The notes beneath the pieces were generated by a model that saw only the letters and a list, made by a program, of their open reading frames with translations, had not been told where the DNA came from and did not search any database. A stretch of 64,000 nucleotides of DNA from Narthecium ossifragum. Its lineage: Eukaryota > Streptophyta > Magnoliopsida > Dioscoreales > Nartheciaceae. The stretch is taken from assembly GCA_963920575.1 (NCBI GenBank), contig OY986964.1, positions 33,041,685 to 33,105,684 on the forward strand, given 5' to 3'. The first letter of the stretch is position 1, and each line of letters begins with the position of its first letter. A program made the translations under genes and the position numbers. Shown piece after piece: positions 49,890 to 62,125 of this stretch.

Positions 49890-50410
49890 TTTCAAAGTAT
49901 CCCTACATAGCGCTAAAATTACATATCTCTCCTCAAAAGGGCGTGGCCAAAAACAATCATATCTGAACCGAGAGAGATCGATATTTGTAGAGTCGTAACC
50001 ATGATTTAAAGACACCACTTAAAACCTACGTTCTACCTACTCAATAAAATGGAAACTAATTATAATTAAAGTCAGTCACAAGTCACAACTAAGCTACAGA
50101 ATATATATAAGTGACATGCCGATGTAATAATTAATACATGACATGTCATGGTAGTCATCCGTAATTCCATCATTATATATATAATAGTGAATCGAGTTAG
50201 ATTCCTGGGGTTTTATGGAAACGAACCGGGTCCAATAATTGGCAAAAAAAAAAGAAAAAAGGAGAGAGAGAGAGAGAGAGAGAGAGAGTACGTGATGTGT
50301 TACGAGATAAAAACAACACTGATACTGTAATGCATTCATTCAGCTATATAAGAAGTACAGCTCCCTCCAATACATAGCCAACAACAACAACACACCACAG
50401 TATAACATCA

Positions 50411-51958
50411 TCAGAGAAGGGACTTCAGTGAGCGAGCCTTGATGGGTTTCCTTCTCTTCTTCCCAGCATTACCAGACGCCCTCCCCTTCTCCGCCTCCTC
50501 CTCCGAGTCGCTGTACTCCTCCTCCTCCTCCTCCTCGCTGTCATCATAGCCACCACCACCTTCGAGAATAACATTATCATCCTGTTGGACAACCGGAGCA
50601 TCGGAAGCATGCTTGGACTCCCTATGCTCGCCATTATCACGACCGCCGATATCCTCCGCCACCATCTTGCCGCCGGGCCCGTCTCGGCTTCTTCTCTTCC
50701 CCCGCCAAGGCCCGAACGGCGAGTAATAGTAGTAGAGGTCCGAGCCGGAATCCAACCCGGCCTTCGTCTTGGCCGCAGCCTTAATGCTGCGCTGGCTCCT
50801 CCCTTGGTTTGTCGTTGCCGACGACGCAGTGGGATTGTTGTAGGAGCGGAGCTGGGCGAGGTGGTAGCTGCAGAGGGAGTGCGGCGTGTGTACCTTATTC
50901 TTGCATCGCCACTTCTTACCGTCGGTCTTCTTACAGATACCGGTGACACCAACCGTTCTTCTCTCCGTCTCGCTCGCTGCCTTCCTCTTAATAGTCTTCT
51001 TCTTCATCATCTTTCTGCTGCTGCTGTTGTTCTCCTTCAATTCAACCATATCCTCCATTATGATCTCCTTCTTGATCATGCCCGTCTCACACTCGGGCAC
51101 TACTACTGCACTACTGCTGCTAGAATAGTGGTAAATCTTTATAGGAACTCTAGCAGTCAAACAAGGGATTCGAAAGCCACGAAGCATGGGAGCTAGCTAA
51201 CCTCGCGAAGCCACGAATTACTTCTCCTGCAGCTGCTACTGTTTCAGTCCCCATAATGCCCCCGTCCTCGACCTGCGATGCCAAAGCGAAATCTCTATCC
51301 ATTCCCAAAATATCCAATACCCAAGGAAAAAAATCGCAGATGGAGAAAACCCACAGCGGAGCCCAAATCGAGAGCAGCAGAGGCTGACAGCCTATGGGCG
51401 GATCTATGGGTGGGCGATTAGGGTTTATACCCGACTCTAGGAAAAGGAACCCCGATGAACCCTAATGTACCCCATTCGAATCCAGCGCGCACCCACGATA
51501 TGAAGCAGCATATAAGGAAACAAAGCGAAACAAAACTAGAAACCCAGGAGAGATAGCATCCATACCACCAATCTTTTCGGTCAATGCAAAGAAATCAACC
51601 AAATATACGATAGGGTTTCCATTTGAGGAGCACATTAATGGAACCCTAACAGTGGGAATAAGCTACATCCCGGGACTATGAGAAGAAGAAAAGCGGCGAC
51701 TTTCTCGAATAATCCGAGGAATGGAGAGATAGAGAAGGCGAGAGAGGTTTTGGATCCGACCTGGGGGTTGGGGTAGCCGTAATCCCGGGGCGGGGAGAGC
51801 ATCGCGTCCCACGGCGACTGGTTCAGCTCGCAGACCTCCATCAGCGGCCAAGCGGCGGGGTAGGACGCCTGAGGCGGCGGCGTCTGAGGCGCCGGAGGCC
51901 ACGGGAGGGAGCACGCCGTGCCCAGGATCGCCTTCGACGCGTGCTTCCGGATCCTCAT
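50411..51958 (-). CDS. WRC-domain protein, tandem copy 1
   Basis: A 325-residue protein in three exons: 51761-51958, 51202-51272 and 50411-51119; an alternative, shorter intron 2 with acceptor near 51142 also keeps frame. Exon 1 begins MRIRKHASKAILG and contains ELNQSPWD. Exon 3 has the WRC zinc motif GICKKTDGKKWRC...C..H with ligands C152, C162, C173 and H176 (C-x9-C-x10-C-x2-H), then HLAQLRSY. A YYYYSPFGPWRGKRR block, an acidic run (EEEEEEEYSDSEEE) and the C-terminal KKRRKPIKARSLKSLL follow. WRC domains in growth-regulating factors carry nuclear-localisation and DNA-binding functions, but no QLQ domain is present here, so this is not a GRF. The molecular role of this plant subfamily is unknown to me. 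Copy 2 lies 840 bp upstream on the same strand. Confidence 0.87.
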
Positions 51959-52798
51959 AGCCGTGCGAGCTCCCACACTAATGAATACTACTACACGACT
52001 ATACTGGAGGTGAATAGGGAGGAGGGAAAGATCGATGGGGGCTCTTCGATGGCGAGAGAGGCGGAGATCTCGTCGGTAGGACTGGCGAAGGAGGCGATGG
52101 GCTGGCCTTTTTGCTGCCGATCTAATTCTAGGTTTTCGATATTTTAGTTCCCGCTTCATTCCCAAAATGCCCCCATCCGTTGGCGGTAATTAGGAAGGAA
52201 GTTGAAGGGTAAATGGGGAAAAATGTTTCGGCCGCGCGTGGACACGGACACGTTGAGCGACTTATTACCGGGGCTTTCTAGATTCGGGCCTCCAGTTGGG
52301 ATCCAGTCGTATCCGGTGAGCTTACCACCTCCAAATCCCCCTCCTGGATTCCCTTTGGTCATGGGCACTTGTCGGAAAGTATTCGGATCTTTATGGAGAC
52401 CTACGGGTTTGGATAAGTTTGCTCCATTAGAGCAAATCAAGCCCAGACAGCTTAAATGCTGGTTTATATCCAGGTACTAAATCCATCCAGATGTGGCCCA
52501 GTTTTATCGAGTAGGATCAACTAAGATAGATGATGCACCAGACCATGTTGGCTATTAGGCTCAGGGGCTTGATCTCATAGTCATCCCAGAGAGGGTTGGA
52601 CCACCAATTCCAATCACATCAATAAATGACACTCTTTTGGAAACCAGATTCACAAAGCTGCATGCATCTCTTGTCATTGACCCAATTGGGTCCACTGTAA
52701 GGGGAAAAAATGTTACAATGTCACAACAGTAACAATTGCTAACAAGTTAAGAGATTTCGATCTCAAAGGGGAATACATAGGTTGGACAGATGCATTGA

Positions 52799-54276
52799 TC
52801 ATAAGAGGGACTTTAGTGATCGAGCTTTGATGGGCTTTCTTCTTCTCTTCCTCCTAACATTACTGGACTTCCACCCTATCAATTCTATTTCCTTATTCTT
52901 GATCTCTTCGCTTCCTTCTTCTTCTGTCGTAGCACCACTACTTGTACTGCCAATGACATTAGCCTCATCACCATCAGAATGCTCTCCCTTATGATTGTCT
53001 TTAGTCACTGTTGATACCGTGACACCAACGCTGCTGGCGCCGCCACCACGGTCGCGTCTTCTCTTCCCGCAGCTAGGGCCGAAGCCGGAGTAATAGTAGT
53101 AATTACCGGAACCGCCGTCCTCCTTCGCGGCAGTCCTTGAAGCCATCTTGTACTTGTGGCAGCCCCTGGCTTTATAGCTTGTAGCTCCGTGAGGCGTGTT
53201 ATACGAGCGTACCTGAGCGAGGTGGTGGCTGCAGAAGGAGTACGGCGGCTGGACCGGAATCTTGCATCGCCAGCTCTTGCCGTCGGTCTTCTTGCATATC
53301 CCAACGGTAGCTACCACTGCACTGCTTGCGGCCTCCTTGTTGGGCACCTTCTTCTTCGCCTTCCTCTTCCTCCTCTCGCTACACTTCTCTCTATCTATGT
53401 GCCTCTTAATGTCGTCTTCTTCTTCTTCTTCATTCGCCATGGATGCTATGCTGCCAAGAATCAAGAGCAGTGCAAGCGTCTGAGAATGAATTCAGACATA
53501 GCTTTATAGTTTCTCAGCACATCTAAATCCTTTGTATGCTTACCTTTCAAAAATGCCCTCGTCATCATGCTTCTCTTCCTACAGAAGAAGGAAGAAAAAA
53601 AAAAGATCAAGTCGCCAGAATGTCCAAATTTGAAGCATAGGGGCATAATGGGAACGGAAAAATGCCTTGATGCAAGAAATGTGAGCGGATATGGCTCAAA
53701 ATCCTCCTGGAAGGAACGCAGGCCTTCTCTTCTTCTTCTAATGAATAAATAGACCAATCAAATTTAGGGTTCATCGCGATCGCGACCATCCGAAGAACAA
53801 TAAAGACGACAGACACGGAAGAAGAATATATGCAATCCAACTCCAAAGACCCACATCACAAATCAAAGCTTCAAAAACAGATCTCTCAGAAGTATTAGGG
53901 CTTATAGCCCACATCTTGGAAAACCTAATAGCAGAGAAGAGGAAATACTAATGTGTGGACAAATAGAGTGCCCAAAAGAAACACAGAGAGAGAGAGAGAG
54001 AGATTTCCAAAGTATTGGACATGATTTAATTAAGCTCCCATAAAACCAACGAAGTAACGAAACGGAGTAAAGACGAGAAATGGGGACGGAGGTTGTGACC
54101 TGGAAGGTGGGCATGTGGAGGTATTGGGTCTCCTCGGAGAGTGGTAAATCCCACGGAGACTGGCTCAGCAGGCAGGCATCGTTGGCGTCGATCGGCGGGG
54201 GCGGCGAGGGGGAGGGGGTAAAGTGGGGGATCGTCGACGAGCCCAAGAGGATCTTGGCTGCTTTCCTTATCCTCAT
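52799..54276 (-). CDS. WRC-domain protein, tandem copy 2
   Basis: A 287-residue paralogue of the gene at 50411-51958 with the same three-exon structure and intron phases: 54100-54276, 53544-53578 and 52799-53450. It begins MRIRKAAKILLG, has LLSQSPWDLPL in exon 1, and a 35-nt second exon encoding EEKHDDEGIFE plus the split codon. The WRC motif GICKKTDGKSWRC has all four ligands (C123, C133, C144, H147), followed by HHLAQVRSYN, a YYYYSGFGPSCGKRRR block and the shared C-terminal RRKRRRKPIKARSLKSLL. The basic C terminus and acidic middle suggest nuclear action. The shared exon pattern and orientation show tandem duplication. Exon 2 is shorter than in copy 1 but keeps frame. Confidence 0.86.
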
Positions 54277-57200
54277 AGCTGAAACAGATGGCAAGAAACA
54301 GAGATCTATGCGTAAAGAGGGGGGGTGGAGAGATTGAGAGGCATGGTTGGCTGGTGGTGGTGGTGGTGGATATTAGGAAGGGTGTTCTTGAGAGAAGAGG
54401 GTTTCTGTTTCCTCTCTGCTGCTGCTTTAGGTCTTCTTTATATCCAAATCTTAGTATGCGGAATCCCCCCTTGTTGTTTAAAGAATCACAAAGCTGCCCC
54501 TGTAAGGGCTGGAACAATGTATCTGCATTTGCTGGTTGAGGATGAAAAAAAGGGCCATCTTTCTTTCCGGAATCGATCTGTTTATTTGAGTTTTTTTTTT
54601 TAAATTCATATGGAAGAGTGATCTCTGTTTGGAATTGACACGAGTTTGTTCTATCCTGAAAAAAATATCTTTTTAACACGTTTTATGGCAAGTATTTGCG
54701 TCAGATATAAAGCAGGGGTGGGGGATGGTGTAAACCACGCTACCAGCCGTTTGTTCGACATTTGTCCGGTGAACTAATCAAAATATGGGTAACAGGGGAT
54801 TAGTCGTTTTTTATGGAATTATTTGTCTCATAGTCTAGTTATATTTTTCGAAGCCATCGAGTCATCTAACTAACAGTTATGAGTTTATCACTTTATTTTA
54901 TTTCCTAAACTGTCCTAAAAAAATGATTATTTACACGGGTTACCATTAACCTGGGTTTACTTTCTCTCTACCACATCACCCCCCCCCCCCCCCCACACAA
55001 ACAGCCACATCATCATATCCTACCTCCCAAACCCTAGCTCCATTGAACCCTAGCCTCCATCACCACCACCACACCCCAGCGCCTTCTCGTTGGCTACCAA
55101 GCTCCCTTATCATCTCCACCTCACTTCCCCCATGACAACCAACACCTCTCCGCTGCCTATCACCGCCCCTCGACGCCACCAGCGGCCACCCAACCTCCGT
55201 CAGCCACCATCAAGGCCGTTGTCGCCGCCCCGCTAGCCTGAGGATCACTCCGAGGCCACAGGAGTTCCTCTCGTGATCTCCCCAAGGGATCCCAACCACT
55301 GGCCGTTCCCAATCGCCCCCCATCAACCTCCTCAAGCACCATTGTCGTGTCCACCGCCTAAACCCCTAATCCACTCCATTGAATAGACACTCCCACGGAC
55401 CCCACAATCTCTTCTCCGCATTCCCAAGCCTTCCTCGTCGTCGGATGGTGAAGCAACGGTGGTAGCTCAAGGTTGAGCCGCCCTTAGCCGAGACAATGAA
55501 GTCCGGGCTCGAGCTTGGGGAAGCAAACAGCTACCGGACCAAAGGTAGGAGGAGAGAGAAAATAATGGGAAAATTGGAAAAATATTGTGAAAATATGGGG
55601 AAAATTCATTAAAAATGGGGGAAATTGGGAAAATTAGGAGAAATATGGGGCAAATATGAGAAAAATGGAAAGTGGATTTTAAGTGACTTATTACGGGAAG
55701 TGGAGAAGGAGGGGCGGCGAATGAGCATAAGAAAGTGGATAGTGGATAGTGAAAAGTGATAATTTGAGGGCATGCGATCAATATGGACTTCCAACTAATT
55801 TCAAGCCTACCTTGATCATAACCAGACTCGATCAAGTTCGGCTTGTTTACACCCCTAACGACGGAGGACAATGGATAATGGATAGTGGATAGTGGTAATT
55901 TGGGGGGCTACGATCAATTTGGGCTTGAAACTAATTTCAATATAGGAGTTACGATCAATTTGGGTTTGAAACTAATTTCAAGCCTACCTTGATCATAGCC
56001 AGACTCGATCAAGTTCGGCTTGTTTACACCCCTAACGGCGGAGGACGATGGATGGTAGATAGTGGTAATTTGGGAGGGCTACGATCAATTTGGGCTTGAA
56101 ACTAATTTGAAGTCTATCTTAATCAAAGCCAGGCTCGATCAAGCTCGGCTCGTTTACACCCCTAACGGCGGATCACAGTGGACAGTGGATAGTGATAATA
56201 TAGGGGTTACGATCAATTTGGATTTGAAACTAATTTCAAGCCTAGCTTGATCAAAGCCGGGCTCGATCAAGTTTAGCTCGTTTACACCCCTACAAGTGGA
56301 TGACAGTGGACAATGGACAATAGATAGTGGATAGTGACAATTTTTTGCCAAGATGACAAACTCGATCATGCACATTTTTAATCAAAACTGATTTAAAGGA
56401 TACAAAAATACAAGGATTTTGTACGTGTATGTTATGGGGCTGGATCTCCAGTAACATGTCTCTGCTCAGAATTGGCTCAATATGACTCGAAATTGGTTGA
56501 GATCAGCACTAATATGACTTGCAATATGATTTGGTTGAAGCTAAGCCTGATTGAATCTAACTAGTTTGAATTAGATATGGCAGAGCCCGATTGCTGAAAT
56601 TGATCATGGTTGAACCTGATTGGATTTGGCAAACTGGGATGTGATCTGATCAAATCAGACAACTGTGATCTGTCAAGAGCTAAAAGAGTGGCTTTGGGAA
56701 GAAGTAATGGAGATCAGACAACGATGGTTACTCCGACCTTGATTGGCGGTGATCGGAACCGGCATAGGAGGGTTCGCCTCGGCCTAAGGAACCGATCTAC
56801 AGGAGTGGATCGGACCGATGGGCAGCGGAGGAGCTAGATCTAGGTGGGGTCGTGATGGTGCTCTAGGAGAGGAAGGGTTGCGAGCAAGGGCGCGCGGTTG
56901 GAGGGGCAGCGGCGACAGATCTTCGTCGAAAATGAGGGAGGAGAGGTCGGAGGATGGTAGGGGTTATGCGTTAGATGTACCGGAGGAGGCGGGAGGCAGT
57001 GGCTGTGGGAGGCGGGTTTGTGGAGGTGACAATCTGTTATATATGGTGGTATGAGAATGTGAGTTAGAGAGGTGACGGCCCCGGATTGGAGAGAAAGGGG
57101 TGGAGCTTGCCGGGTTCAGGCGAGCAGGGTGACCGGCGGCGTCAAGTCGACGTAACGGTGTGGTCTGGAGTTGTTGTGGATGTCGAAGGTCCGGATAGCG

Positions 57201-59305
57201 ACCGAAGGGAGGGGGGGTGGGGGGCATGTGACCGTGGCTGGGGGTGAGCTCGCCGGAGTTAATGGAGAATGAGAGGAGATGGTGGTGATGTCGGAGTCCG
57301 GAGTGAAAATGGATTCACCGGCTTGGGAGGGCGGCTAAGCGGTATCAAATTGATGAGCTTAAGCTGATACCAAATTGCTATTTGATAGCTGACGTCAAGT
57401 TCATTAAAAGAAAAATACTCTTGTCCAGTGCGGTTATACTTATATTAACCGAGTGCCCGACCTTACATTTCACGATTCCACAGTTCTCAACATTAGTAGT
57501 ACCTTTTCACACTAATGTTATTACGTTTATTGCCGATAGTCTGTTCTTCTTGTGTTTTTTTTTTTTTTTTGGGTTTTTATGATTGTTTGCCATGACTGGA
57601 TGTCTTATTTTAGCATGTTTTTTTTTCATGATCTTTAATAATAGTCAAGAAGGTGATGAAACAAAAACAATATCAGTAGAATTTACACATTTCTATATCA
57701 TTTGTACTTAATTTTACATTCGAAAATAAAATGGATAGGGGTTTGGGCCAGGTCACCGGCCCTCCCTCGAGGGGAGGCATTGAGATCGTGTGCTTGTATA
57801 TGAAGGTACATAATGTTGTACTCTCTTTCAAATTTATCAAAATGGTCCTAATTGCAGCTTTTTGGACGCTATTATGAACATTAATTCGCATCATCTTCTC
57901 TTTAATAGGATAAGTTATTCTAGTAAGACATGGAAATACCCTTCTAAGGTGGAAACAACTAATTAAGAGCCGTCATGGCTCTGCTGTACTATAGCTCAGA
58001 GTAGGGGCCCACAGAGATCTTTGCAAAGGGATATGCTAGAGCTAATTAGATCGCCTTCTAGATTCTAATTGGTAGCGACTAGATGCTAAACTAATAGATG
58101 ACGTACAGCAACAACAGCGACGACAACCGTTGATTTCTCTTTCAGGAATCAGGATAAAGAGTGCAATCAAAACCGTAACGGAGCCTTAACGTGCTCCTGC
58201 TAAATTAAAATCAAACTTCAAATCCGAATTTTTTTTGTAAAATTTGAATTCACGTATCTATTGAATCATCAATTCTTCACCATCAAACACAACTTATTTC
58301 CAAGATATGATTGTTTTACACAGAAATGAAATAAAAATAAAATAAAGAGAAAAGGTACTAATAATAAGACTTATGGAGCTTTACCGAGCCGAGTTTTGAT
58401 CGAGCTGACTGCTGTTCGAAGTTTAGCCTGAAAAAAAATTCAACCCAAATAACAATGATCAAACATGGCTCATTTAGATATGAGCCCAGCTTAATTGAGT
58501 ATCACCGTGCCAAGCTCGAGCATTTTGACAGCCCTAGATTCCCAATGCACAAGCAGCACAACATATTCAAATTTATACCCAAACAGGGGCCAAGCTCCCA
58601 GTCAAACTCCACATCAAGAGAGCGGTGTGCTGTATGTTCCGAGATGTTGCAATGAGCAAGCTGATAGGTTGGCTCAGTGGAATCCGTGTAGGATTCGGGG
58701 GGGCTGCCATTGAGGATGGGTGTGAGGTGCTGAGTGGGGTTCTGTAGGGTTCTGTAGGGTGTAGTGTGTAAACCTCAAGGCTCAACTCCCTTTTTTATTT
58801 ATAAAGGGCTCAACCGATGATGTAATTTGCAATATAACACTGTTTATTGGCATCCTGCAACCTGTAATATGAATAGCCCTCATCGATTGGAATCCTGCTG
58901 CAATCCATCGCATCATCCAATTTCTAGCCTTGTCGATTTCGACACACTCTGCCAGCAGTTTGAAGAATAGAGAGAGAGCCGTTTAAAATGCTGCAAGACT
59001 CGATCCAAAGCTATGGCCTACTTAAAAGAGCCCATCAGTTCCTGACACATCAAAAGCCCAGCAGTTCCCGAGTCCCACGCATCTGCGATGTGCCAGCCAC
59101 GTCATGCACCCCTTCGGGCCCCACCCACAACATCTAAGTTTTTCGCTTTTTTTTTATTGTACTAATGGACCATAAAATTACGATTAAAAGCAATTCTAAA
59201 AAGAAGACCAATTCCTTAAACATATACAGCTTCATTAATATATTATAAATACATGAGAGAGATCAAAGCAAGGGCATAAGAGAAAGAGCTTGATACTTCC
59301 TTCTC
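54277..59305. other. TE-rich intergenic region between WRC copies 2 and 3
   Basis: No intact gene is supported over 5 kb. A run of about 15 C lies near 54980. Between 55000 and 55500 the plus strand is CCA/CCT-rich; between 56700 and 57330 it is GGA/GGT-rich. Open frames there are compositional. From 55550 to 55680 the purine-rich phrase GGGAAAATTGG recurs irregularly. The interval 57400-59300 is A/T-rich, with a T17-like run at about 57560. It is most likely transposon-derived, although I could not define element ends. Confidence 0.5.
55793..56340 (+). repeat. Minisatellite of about 130-bp units
   Basis: Units start near 55793, 55970, 56100 and 56228, with a short partial unit near 55929. 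Each has ACTAATTT(C/G)AAG, TTGATCA(T/A)AGCC, CTCGATCAAG, TTTACACCCCTA and a variable GGATAGTGGATAGTG segment. Spacing between neighbouring full units is about 128-177 bp. No coding potential is seen. Confidence 0.8.
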
Positions 59306-60478
59306 TCAAGAGCGAGCTTTGATATGCTTCGTTCTTCTCTTGTTAGCTCCATTAATGTTAGGCCTTTTACATTCATCATGTTGACACGAAAGTGTCAGAT
59401 CCTCTATCATCAATTCATATTTACAAACTCTAAATCGATGCGTGGACACGCAAGCGTAGAGAATCAAATAAAAAATACAAGATAATAAAATCAATAAAAA
59501 AATACGAGACATATCGATTTATATGATTCAGAGACGAATTCTTTTACATCCACGAGCAGAGCAAGTCAGAGAAATCCACTATCAATAAAAAAAAAAATTA
59601 CTACTTGGGTTCCATTTTCTTCTCTTATCTCTCTTCTCTTTTTCCACTCAAAGCCTCTCTCTCATCCGTGCAAAATTCTCTTTTCTCATTCATATAAGAC
59701 CCTATCTTACAACCCTCTCTTGTGTTTGGTACGTGGATAATTTTATTTTGAATTAAAAGATTTTATTATAAGTTTCAGAGAATAACATTATAATAATTAT
59801 TTAAAATAAAAAAAATAGAATAATTTTTTAGTTATTATTTTGAACAAGAAAAATGATGTTTAAGGATAAAATATGAAATAAGCATTGACGGGTTAACGGG
59901 TTAATGATTATTTCGGAAGATAGAGAACTCGATTTGACACTCACTTATACAAAATCTAAACTAATCAGTTAATCAATTTAGACTCTAAAAACATAATTTC
60001 AAGTCACTTAACCAACACATCAGTACAACTATCAGTACTATCATCAACTTGATCTCCATCTCCCTGCTTGCCGGCAACAACCTCTTCCGGCAGCGCCACC
60101 ACATTGCTGCCACCACCTCTCCTATTCCTCTTCCAAGGCGCGACCACCGAATAGTAGTAATAGGCGTCCGAGCCGGCGGCGGCGTTTCTCTTTTTCTCAT
60201 GGTTTCGACTAGCTGTACAGGGAAGTAGTGAGACGGTGTGGGTGGTGCTGTAGGAGCGGATGAGAGCGAATAGGACAGGCATTGAAGTAGTGAAATGGGG
60301 ATGCAGGGCAGGCTTCTTGCATCGCCGCTGCTTCCCATCGGTCTCAGTCCTGAACTCACCGGCGAAGCAGTCTCCGTCTCCGTCTCCTTCGCCAGCTCCA
60401 CCGCTTCAATATTACTTGTGCTTCTCTTCTTGGCCTTCCACCTCCATATAGAGGCTGCGCTGCTGCCAAAACAAGGAT
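59306..60478 (-). pseudogene. Third WRC-family copy, degenerate
   Basis: Matches to the two intact WRC genes appear in order on the minus strand. They are a frame with ETDGKQRRCKK (near 60335-60365; compare KTDGKKWRCKN), then FALIRSYSTTH, then AAGSDAYYYYSVVAPWKRNRR, and finally, after a gap, NKRRTKHIKARS followed by a stop at 59306. Of the zinc ligands only the second Cys is retained; the first is Arg, the Trp before the second is Arg, and the final C-x2-H is lost. A stop after DVLVK at 60004 truncates the frame. About 550 bp of LTR-like DNA separates the C-terminal motif. Exons 1 and 2 (MRIRK, QSPWD) were not found upstream. It is a decayed duplicate. Confidence 0.82.
59393..59939 (+). mobile_element. 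LTR-like segment inserted in the third WRC copy
   Basis: The segment begins TGTCAGATCC and ends GATTTGACA, giving TG...CA termini with an imperfect inverted repeat TGTCA/TGACA. Inside is GACATATCGATTTATATGATTC followed by TTTTACATCCACGAGCAGAG, which resembles a conserved stretch in many plant Copia LTRs. A 5-bp target duplication was not found (GAAAG left, CTCAC right), so the boundaries are tentative. No internal retrotransposon genes are present, so a solo LTR is one explanation. Confidence 0.45.
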
Positions 60479-60546
60479 TTTTTTCCTTCAAAGGTCCATG
60501 GAAGTATGGAACAATATATAAAATGGTTTTTTACATATATAATTTT

Positions 60547-61861
60547 AAAAAACTTTAAAAATACGTATTTACCCTTACATTCTTCATATTTTCATATATA
60601 CCCCTGAAAAGTTCAAATAATCTAAAAAATACCTTTCCGTCAGGTTAAGTAACCTAACCATGGGGTAAATTCTAACCGGGCTGGGTAACTTTACTTAAAT
60701 ACCCCCACCACATATTTAGACTTTAATCGGGCATCTTCTAAAGTTAATCTGCAGTGAAAGATCTCAGCCGTCCATTTGAATGGATGGTCATGATTTAATC
60801 AGTGGAGCCTTTTTTTTTAATAACATAAAAAATAACTCCTCTCCTTTCTCTTTCAGGTGGTGATCAAGGTCATGGGCAACTCTACAAAGATCGACTCGCC
60901 CTCCTATCCGGCCATCCACCAACTCCGGCGACCTCTTCCACCCCATCACCATCTCTCCCCCTCTACTTTCTCTCTCCTCTTTCCGTCTCCTCCTCCTCGA
61001 GCGCAGCCTTCTCCTTCCTCCTCTCCATCAACCCCGCTTCCCTCCCACGATCACCAACCTCCCAGCAAGCCGCAACCCCGTCACCCTCATCTCCGATCAC
61101 CGGAAAACAATGCCCTCACCTCCTAATATATCCTCTCGACGTATTCCCTCCATCACTCCCGTCTCTGACGAGATCCGTGCATGTGAACCCATCCCTCCCG
61201 TCTCCGATGCGATCCGTGCAGGTGAACCCATCATCGGCACTGTGAAAGGGTGATGGGAGCAATTGATTTTGATGTTATTAAAAAAGTGGGTCCCAGTGAT
61301 TAAATCGTGACCATGCATTGGAATGGATGACCGAGATCCGGCGAGGGGATCGGGGTCGCAGAAGGAGGCCGGAGGCGTTGTCCAGCGGCGAGAAGCTCGA
61401 GGCCGCGATCGGAGTTCGACAAAGAGATCGGCGAAATGAGTTTTGAGGTGGTGCTTGAAGGTGATGATTTGAGGTGGTGCTTTAGGTGGAGGGAAGAAGA
61501 TGATGGGTTTGAGGTGGTGCTTAAAGGTAGGATGAGATGGTTGGGGTGGAGCTCGCTGGAGGAGATGCGGTGGCTGGCCGACGAAGGGTGGGATGCCTGG
61601 CCTTCCCAAGAACTCGGACATGGCGATCGAAGTCGTCGAGGTACTGAACGATGTTGGGAGTGAGCAGCTTCTTGATGGCGATGATCCTTCCCAAGGGCAA
61701 AACTGTCTTTTCTCCTGCTAACGTTAACGGTGTTGGGAATATTTCCACTGGATTCCACGACAACTAACCCGAAGGGTATTTTTAAAATTATTTGGACTTT
61801 TCAGGGGTATATATGAAAATACGAAGAATGTAGGAGTAAATACGTATTTTGAAAGTTTTTT
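60547..61861. mobile_element. Long-TIR element (MULE-like) carrying a receptor-kinase fragment
   Basis: Left terminus 60547-60637 and the reverse complement of right terminus 61771-61861 align over about 90 bp with few mismatches. Shared stretches include AATACGTATTTAC, TACATTCTTC and TTTTCATATATACCCCTGAA. The interior is much more G/C-rich than the surroundings and on the minus strand encodes a piece of a leucine-rich receptor kinase. No transposase is present. Long TIRs plus host gene sequence is the pattern of a Pack-MULE. A 9-bp target duplication could not be identified, so superfamily assignment is inference. Confidence 0.75.
61584..61691 (-). pseudogene. Captured kinase fragment of an LRR receptor-like kinase
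   Basis: The minus-strand frame reads GRIIAIKKLLTPNIVQYLDD and continues FDRHVRVLGKARHPTL, matching subdomains II-III of LRR receptor-like kinases of the At3g28040/At5g01890 type. The VAIK lysine equivalent is present (AIKK). The frame then loses similarity and becomes Pro/Ser-rich. There is no catalytic loop or LRR array that I could confirm. A CT-rich plus-strand part (60880-61130) might derive from other host sequence. Confidence 0.75.
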
Positions 61862-62038
61862 TAGGATATCAACCTTATAAGGAGCAATAACGGTTAACCT
61901 GCATTAATTCATATCCCCTAAGTTTCTTTTATATATATTCTCTAAGTTTGCTTTATATAAAGCTGCATTAATGCATATCAACCTAAGTTCTATTAATATT
62001 ATCTTATGCAATATGCAAAGACTTATATTTATTTTGTA

Positions 62039-62125
62039 GGGTTAATTGGTGATATACCCAACTTAGTGACCTTTTTCATCCCAAAACCCTATTAAAAATC
62101 TATTTGATAAAAAACCCATCTAATT
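62039..62125 (-). repeat. 87-bp dispersed repeat, right copy, overlapping a stop codon
   Basis: Reverse complement of the block at 2004-2090, identical by eye over 87 bp. On the minus strand it begins AATTAGATGGG, and its first six bases are the last codon (AAT) and stop (TAG) of the HMA-domain gene. Similarity to the left copy ends at this point, so the repeat boundary and the end of the reading frame coincide. Confidence 0.85.

Noticed and set aside
50425..50952. Arg-rich 175-codon frame overlapping WRC copy 1
   Set aside because: It is a shadow frame of the GC-rich, charged WRC coding exon.
56818..57054. Gly/Arg-rich 78-codon frame
   Set aside because: It is compositional in a G-rich, probably TE-derived segment and has no homologue that I recognise.
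60857..61126. Pro/Ser/His-rich frame inside the long-TIR element
   Set aside because: The composition reflects CT-rich captured DNA; other frames are equally open and no domain is convincing.
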